A stretch of 64,000 nt of DNA from the NCBI RefSeq assembly GCF_024347215.1, contig NZ_AP025282.1:2046001-2110000 (forward strand). Direction: 5' to 3'. Below, piece after piece: positions 59,730 through 64,000 of this stretch. How positions within the stretch are numbered: the first letter of the stretch is position 1; each line of letters begins with the position of its first letter. The position numbers and the translations under genes are program-made. Source of the DNA: Aliamphritea ceti. Lineage in GTDB: Bacteria > Pseudomonadota > Gammaproteobacteria > Pseudomonadales > Balneatricaceae. The notes beneath the pieces were generated by a model. It made no database searches, was not told the DNA's origin, and saw nothing but the letters and a program-made list of their open reading frames with translations.

Positions 59730-61112
59730 ATGCGAAATATTGTGTTGCTGCCATTAGCGGCAGCTGTACTGACTTTGACTGGATGTGGCACATCTAATCC
59801 TATTTATGGCGAGAACGGTCTGATTAAGGATCGCAGCCAGGACTATGAACAATCGCAGACCAGTCAGCGGCTGGAAATTCCACCAAGTCTGCGTGACGAC
59901 ACAATTCAGATGAGTGATCGTCTGGAGGTACCAACCGTCGGACAGACATCCGTCGCCCGTAATCAAGAGTTTAGTGTTCCGCGCCCAGAGTTTTTCTATG
60001 CAGAAACCGGTGGTGAAAATGTTGCGCTGAAGCGTGAAGGTCTGGATAAAGTGCTCATTGTTGACGAGCCAATCGCTGATGTATGGAATCAAGTGCAAAG
60101 CTACTGGGATAATCGCGGTGTTAAGCTCAGCGAATCTTCCGCTCAATCAGGTGTGATGGAGACTGAGTGGGTAGACACTGCCGGTAAAGATTATGGCTTT
60201 ATTGATGGTTTAGTTAATACAGTTACCTTTAGAGATGTTGAAGGTGATGTTAGCGATAAAATTCGGATTAGTTTACGTCCGGTGGAGAATGATTATCAAA
60301 GAACAGAAATAGTGATGGATCATAGCCGCGTCTCAAAGGACGCTCGCCCTTCAGTGGTTGATTGGGAGGAGAGTGAGGATAGCGCATATAAAGCTAATCA
60401 GATGTTTGAAATGTTGCGTTACCTGAGTCGTCCGGCAAACAAACCAACTACGCAGCGTGAGCTGGCGAAAGAACAAAACCGTATTAAACGCCCTCAATTA
60501 GGCCGCGATGCAAATGGTTTCCCTGCGCTGAAGGTTTCAGGAACGGTTGACCAGGCTTGGGCTGAAGTTAATAAAGCGTTAAATAAGGCAGGTCTTGATA
60601 TTGGCACCCGTGATCAGCAGCTGGGTGTTATTTATATGACTTTTGCAAGCACTACTCCGTTAGAGGACGGCCCTGCAATGGGGTTCTTTGAGTGGCTGCA
60701 TTCTGATCGTGAAGAAATTAAACTGAGCACTTCTGATTTGTCTGATGTACTGGGCTTGGGCGGTGAAAGCAGCGATGATCAAGTTAAATATTCTTCAGTA
60801 GCAGAGGGTGTTCAGCCGGGAAGTCGTAAAGGTGAAGAAAAGCCGTGGACCGATCCGACAGACCTCTCGAAGCGTAACGGATATAAGATATGGTTAGGTA
60901 GCCGGGTTATTTATGTATTCGGTGATGAAGAAGGTGTAATAAATGAGAATACTGGTGAATATGAGCATGTAGGCCGTTATCAGTTGCAGCTTCGACGTAC
61001 AAATGACGGAGCTTTCCTAGTTGTTAAAACTGATGAAGATGTACCTGCCCCTAAAACTATTTCTGAAGAAATTCTCTGGGAAGTGAAGGATAATCTGAAT
61101 CAGGCTGGTTAG
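59730..61112 (+). CDS. bamC: Outer-membrane protein assembly factor BamC
   Basis: A 460-residue lipoprotein of the Bam complex. The N-terminus is a lipoprotein signal (MRNIVLLPLAAAVLTLTGC, lipobox LTGC at about residue 18). After it comes the flexible segment (DYEQSQTSQRLEIPPSLR) that binds BamD. Two helix-grip domains follow: the first around residues 100-250, the second from about 265 (VSGTVDQAWAEVNKALNKAGLDIGTRD). It is longer than E. coli BamC (344 residues). It ends in a terminator. Confidence 0.9.
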   Translation: MRNIVLLPLAAAVLTLTGCGTSNPIYGENGLIKDRSQDYEQSQTSQRLEIPPSLRDDTIQMSDRLEVPTVGQTSVARNQEFSVPRPEFFYAETGGENVALKREGLDKVLIVDEPIADVWNQVQSYWDNRGVKLSESSAQSGVMETEWVDTAGKDYGFIDGLVNTVTFRDVEGDVSDKIRISLRPVENDYQRTEIVMDHSRVSKDARPSVVDWEESEDSAYKANQMFEMLRYLSRPANKPTTQRELAKEQNRIKRPQLGRDANGFPALKVSGTVDQAWAEVNKALNKAGLDIGTRDQQLGVIYMTFASTTPLEDGPAMGFFEWLHSDREEIKLSTSDLSDVLGLGGESSDDQVKYSSVAEGVQPGSRKGEEKPWTDPTDLSKRNGYKIWLGSRVIYVFGDEEGVINENTGEYEHVGRYQLQLRRTNDGAFLVVKTDEDVPAPKTISEEILWEVKDNLNQAG

Positions 61113-61137
61113 TCGATTAGTTTAGCGATGAATAATT

Positions 61138-61162
61138 AAAGGGGCTTGTTAGCCCCTTTTTT
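61138..61162 (+). terminator. Terminator of bamC
   Basis: GGGGCT-TGTT-AGCCCC stem preceded by A3 and followed by T6, 28 bases after the bamC stop. Confidence 0.9.
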
Positions 61163-61188
61163 GTGTTTAAAGTTTATGGAAACTTGAA

Positions 61189-62139
61189 ATGAAAGCCGTA
61201 TTTCTTGATCTTGCCACTCTGGATTTTGATGATCTGTTACTGAATAGCCTGCAACAGAGTTGTGATTTTTTTAGTGCCTTTTCTGCGACTGAACCTGAGC
61301 AGGTCGCTGAGCGAATTATCGATGCAGAAATTGTTATCTTGAACAAAGTGGTACTCAATGCTGAGTTACTGACACGGGCAACAAAACTGAAGTTAGTGTG
61401 TATAGCTGCAACGGGCACGAATAATGTTGACCTTGAAGCAGCGCGAGCACTGGGTATTACGGTTACTAACTGTCAGGCTTATGGAACGAATTCAGTTGCG
61501 CAGCATGTGTTGGCCATGATGTTGGCGCTGCATACCAATTTAATTGCCTATGACCGGGCTGTTAAACGAGGTGACTGGGGGCGCTCTGAGCAGTTTTGTT
61601 TGCTGGACTATCCTGTTGCAGAGCTGGCAGGAAAAACCTTGGGTTTAGTCGGTTTTGGGGCGCTTGGTCAGGGAGTTGCCAGTTTGGCGGAGGCTTTTGG
61701 AATGCAGGTTATAGTGTCTCGGCGTCAAGGTGCTTCGGAGCCAGGTTGTTTGTCATTGGATGAAGTGCTCAGGCAAGCAGATGTGCTGAGTTTGCATTGC
61801 CCTTTAACCGATGAAACGAAAGATCTGATAGATGCATCAGCGCTGGCTAAAATGAAAGCTGGTAGCTTTTTGATAAATACTGCCCGGGGCGGCATTGTGA
61901 ATGAAAACGCTCTGGCTGAAGCGCTTAAATCTGGTCATTTGGCAGGAGCTGCGACTGATGTGCTGAGTGTTGAGCCGCCCAGAGATGGTAATGTCTTGCT
62001 AGATGAGGATATTCCCAGTCTGATTATAACGCCCCACAGTGCCTGGGGTAGCTTACAGGCTCGTCAGCGGATAGTGGATCAGTTAGCAGAAAATATTGGT
62101 GCTTTCAGGTCGGCAGAGGTGTTACGGGTCGTTAACTAA
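61189..62139 (+). CDS. D-isomer-specific 2-hydroxyacid dehydrogenase, glycerate/hydroxypyruvate type
   Basis: A 316-residue NAD(P)-dependent enzyme. The nucleotide-binding loop is GLVGFGALGQG, and catalytic residues are the arginine in NTARGGIVNE, the aspartate/glutamate segment ATDVLSVEPP and the histidine in ITPHSAWGS. It resembles glycerate dehydrogenase (HprA), which reduces hydroxypyruvate. Its exact substrate is not fixed by sequence. It is followed by a DCC-family gene. Confidence 0.9.
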   Translation: MKAVFLDLATLDFDDLLLNSLQQSCDFFSAFSATEPEQVAERIIDAEIVILNKVVLNAELLTRATKLKLVCIAATGTNNVDLEAARALGITVTNCQAYGTNSVAQHVLAMMLALHTNLIAYDRAVKRGDWGRSEQFCLLDYPVAELAGKTLGLVGFGALGQGVASLAEAFGMQVIVSRRQGASEPGCLSLDEVLRQADVLSLHCPLTDETKDLIDASALAKMKAGSFLINTARGGIVNENALAEALKSGHLAGAATDVLSVEPPRDGNVLLDEDIPSLIITPHSAWGSLQARQRIVDQLAENIGAFRSAEVLRVVN

Positions 62140-62152
62140 GCGGAGCGTTGGA

Positions 62153-62509
62153 ATGGCGAATATTACAGTTTTTTATGATGGTAGTTGTCCGCGCTGTGTT
62201 AAAGATCGTGAGAGGTACGAAAACCTTGATCCTGCTTATGAAGGTGTTGAGTGGTTTGATATCACAGGGCAGGATGATTACCTTAAATCTTTAGGCATTG
62301 ATCCATATCGGGCATTAACCGAATTACATGTTTTAAATGAGAATGGTCAGGTGTTACAGGAATTGGATGCATATATTCTGCTTCTGGGACGAATACCTCG
62401 CTATCGCTGGATTGGTTGGTTGCTGGGATTGCCTGTATTGAAGCAGTTTCTATCGGCACTCTATCGTTGGTCTGTTAAGCGGCGACTTCGACGTGCAGGG
62501 CGACTGTAA
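62153..62509 (+). CDS. DCC-family (DUF393) thiol-disulfide oxidoreductase-like protein
   Basis: A 118-residue cytosolic or membrane-associated protein of DUF393, with the CxxC motif DGSCPRCVKDRERYENLD near residue 10 and the helical end GWLLGLPVLKQFLSALYRWSVKRRLR. A thioredoxin-like fold is expected, and its function is unknown. ATG at 62153 is supported by GGAG upstream; it starts 14 bases after the dehydrogenase stop, so the two may be co-transcribed. Confidence 0.88.
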   Translation: MANITVFYDGSCPRCVKDRERYENLDPAYEGVEWFDITGQDDYLKSLGIDPYRALTELHVLNENGQVLQELDAYILLLGRIPRYRWIGWLLGLPVLKQFLSALYRWSVKRRLRRAGRL

Positions 62510-62512
62510 TGA

Positions 62513-62908
62513 TTAATATCTGTGGCTGTTTTCAGCAACAAACATCTGCCAGTCTTCTAAGGCTTCAATGAAGTCTTCCAGGCCGCAGTGACTGCTGGCT
62601 TCTTCATCATAGAAATCGAAGTTTTCTTCCAGGCTTTCAGCTTCAAATCCGTATTCATCGCTGAGGCATTGGTGGCTAATTTGCGCGCTACCGTCTTCAA
62701 GTGTTAGCTGATATTCGTCTGATGTGTGTTGCCAGCTTAGTTTGGTTCTGTCCAGAACAGTTTTTGCCTGGGTCAGTATCAGCGAAATTTCATCCAATTT
62801 CAGGGATTGGTTAAGGGCTTCATTAAGCCAGCGACCGAAGGCTTCATGAGGCATTGAAAAAGATGCCTGGCAGCCCATGAGGTCATCCTGATTAAATTGA
62901 TAATCCAC
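62513..62908 (-). CDS. YacL family protein (UPF0231)
   Basis: A 131-residue acidic protein matching the YacL family. It starts MDYQFNQD, has WQHTSDEYQLTLED in the middle and ends with the conserved FYDEEASSHCGLEDFIEAL. Function is unknown. It is convergent with the DCC gene, three bases apart. Confidence 0.85.
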   Translation of the reverse strand: MDYQFNQDDLMGCQASFSMPHEAFGRWLNEALNQSLKLDEISLILTQAKTVLDRTKLSWQHTSDEYQLTLEDGSAQISHQCLSDEYGFEAESLEENFDFYDEEASSHCGLEDFIEALEDWQMFVAENSHRY

Positions 62909-62937
62909 AAGAGTAGTTCCGTAAAAGACTGACTGGG

Positions 62938-63579
62938 TTAGAAGTCGGCAGGTGCGGTAAAAGTAAGCGAAGTGCCGTTAACGGGGTGGCTGAAAGTTAA
63001 TTGTTCAGCGTGTAACAACAGCCGGGGTGCCATAGCCTGCTGTGCTTCGCTGGCGTAAAAACGGTCGCCGGCGATAGGGTGGCCAAGCGCCAGCATATGT
63101 ACTCTCAACTGGTGTGAACGTCCGGTAATCGGGAATAAATTAACTCTGCAGCGGTCCTGCATGCGTTCTGTGACCTCCCAGCGGGTTTGTGCCGGTTTGC
63201 CCTGTTCATGATCAACCATTTGTAAGGGGCGATTATCCCAGTCGCAACGCAAGGGTAGGTCGACCAGTCCGCTGTTTTCAACCGGTGAGCCGGCAATGAT
63301 TGCCTGATAATACTTATCCGTTTCCCTGTTTTGAAACTGCATACTAAGATGACGATGGCTGTCGGCATTGAGTGCGATGACCATCACTCCGGATGTTGCG
63401 TAATCAAGGCGGTGCACCATACGGGCGGTCGGGAAGTTTACCTGTGCGCGCCGCCACAGGCAGTCCTGTTTGTCTTCGCCTTTACCTGGCACTGATAACA
63501 AATCCGCAGATTTGTTAACAACGATCAACTGCTCATCTGCATAGAGTAGCTGGTCGGCATTCAGTGGCGGGTAGGACAT
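62938..63579 (-). CDS. rluA: Pseudouridine synthase RluA
   Basis: A 213-residue enzyme, the dual-specificity type that modifies U746 of 23S rRNA and U32 of some tRNAs in E. coli. The catalytic aspartate is in HRLDYATSGVMVIAL, with upstream LIVVNKSADLLSVPG and downstream PITGRSHQLRVHM. Length is close to E. coli RluA. Its ATG overlaps the stop of rlmD by one base (TAATG), so the two are translationally coupled. Confidence 0.93.
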   Translation of the reverse strand: MSYPPLNADQLLYADEQLIVVNKSADLLSVPGKGEDKQDCLWRRAQVNFPTARMVHRLDYATSGVMVIALNADSHRHLSMQFQNRETDKYYQAIIAGSPVENSGLVDLPLRCDWDNRPLQMVDHEQGKPAQTRWEVTERMQDRCRVNLFPITGRSHQLRVHMLALGHPIAGDRFYASEAQQAMAPRLLLHAEQLTFSHPVNGTSLTFTAPADF

Positions 63580-64000
63580 TAACGTCGTCTCCAGAAGCTG
63601 TGGTTAACAGGCTTGCTGCTGCTTTTACGCTTCTTCAGAGTGTCTTCACGGTGATGGCTGTTTTTACCTAATAGCTTTTCTTGTTGTTCAGGTTTGAAGT
63701 GTGGATCACGTTCAAACAAAGCAACTGATTCTATGTGATGTGTCTGCGGGAACATATCTGCCAGCATGAAGTGGCTAAGAACATAACCGTGTCGCTGCAG
63801 TTCGCCGCCATCACGAGCAAGAGCGCCAGGGTTGCAGGCAATATAAAGAATCTTGCTTGCCTGTAACTGACAGACTTCCTCGATGATGCTTTCTGCGCCA
63901 GCCCGTGGCGGATCTAGCAGAATCTTATCGTATTTGTTTTTGTACCACTTACAGTATGCGATATTATCGGCCAGATTCGCACGGAAGAATGTGCAGTTAT
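63579..64000 (-). CDS. rlmD: 23S rRNA (uracil-1939-C5)-methyltransferase RlmD, C-terminal part (partial, 5' end off window)
   Basis: The last about 140 residues of an RNA m5U methyltransferase. The frame is open to the right window edge. Visible motifs are DKILLDPPRAGAE, the nucleophilic cysteine in YIACNPGALARDG and the end motif DMFPQTHHIESVALFER. The tail beyond that (about 37 residues, ending KKRKSSSKPVNHSFWRRR) is longer and more basic than usual. RlmD is the best fit among m5U enzymes because of ACNPGALARD and MFPQTHHIE. It is followed at once by rluA. Confidence 0.92.
   Translation of the reverse strand, partial: NCTFFRANLADNIAYCKWYKNKYDKILLDPPRAGAESIIEEVCQLQASKILYIACNPGALARDGGELQRHGYVLSHFMLADMFPQTHHIESVALFERDPHFKPEQQEKLLGKNSHHREDTLKKRKSSSKPVNHSFWRRR

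Noticed and set aside
1..64000. CRISPR arrays, insertion sequences, prophage genes, tRNA or rRNA genes
   Set aside because: Looked for repeats with regular spacers, transposase or integrase motifs and tRNA-like T-arm sequences; none was seen.

Overview
The window looks like ordinary chromosome from a marine gammaproteobacterium, most likely an Oceanospirillales or Oceanospirillaceae-type organism (inference). The reasons are the moderate G+C content, the many housekeeping genes of gammaproteobacterial type (bamC, bepA, hda, yfcL- and yacL-type genes, rlmD, purM-purN) and gene orders that resemble Pseudomonas. I see no prophage, insertion sequence, CRISPR array, tRNA or rRNA. About 62 protein genes are supported. 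The two end genes, putA and rlmD, are cut by the window edges.

Layout. Positions 1-5.8 kb hold the end of putA (proline catabolism), a structured intergenic stretch before a small DUF1127 gene, and a glutarate-catabolism locus: the FCD-type GntR repressor glaR, divergent from glaH (glutarate 2-hydroxylase) and lhgD (L-2-hydroxyglutarate dehydrogenase). From 5.9 to 14.6 kb there are envelope and signalling genes (IalB-like protein, YgjP-type metallopeptidase, a chemoreceptor with a C-terminal sensor, a PAS-GAF-PAS-GGDEF-EAL protein) and the RNA helicase deaD. From 14.8 to 31.2 kb comes a block whose order I recall from Pseudomonas (DUF3108, purN, purM, DUF2066, AI-2E permease, hda, later DUF2069, wrbA, arsC-like, yihY). 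It is interrupted by RNA-modification genes (RRM protein, RluA-like synthase, zinc ribbon, tcdA), a diguanylate cyclase, a LysR/2-oxoglutarate-dioxygenase pair and a SufS-SufE fusion.

From 31.3 to 40.2 kb there is a MatP-like ribbon-helix-helix protein and a purine uptake and salvage cluster: adenine deaminase, an isopenicillin-N-synthase-family dioxygenase, a BMP-type binding protein, Gpt, a DUF3750 lipoprotein, two permeases and a double ABC ATPase. From 40.3 to 44.3 kb lie a lytic transglycosylase, an ABM-domain enzyme, proS, and DUF3087 and DUF523 genes.

From 44.7 to 53 kb is a carboxylic-acid activation locus: an acyl-CoA dehydrogenase, two AMP-forming acyl-CoA ligases, a hotdog thioesterase and an alpha/beta hydrolase, wrapped around a soluble PAS histidine kinase and a FixJ/NarL-type response regulator. 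Similar short sequence motifs occur in front of three of its transcription units. From 53 to 64 kb come envelope and sulfur genes (DUF302, bepA, tusA, AI-2E permease), a DMT exporter with a divergent LysR gene, bcp, bamC without a neighbouring dapA, a D-2-hydroxyacid dehydrogenase, a DCC-family protein, yacL, rluA and rlmD.

The most interesting points are the kinase-linked acyl-CoA locus with its shared motif, two orphan 2-oxoglutarate dioxygenases in informative contexts, the SufS-SufE fusion near tcdA, the MatP-like protein outside the classical MatP lineages, and the hairpin-rich leader before the DUF1127 gene. No computation was run. Family assignments come from motifs and remembered sequences, and operators, terminators and the RNA candidate were read by eye.
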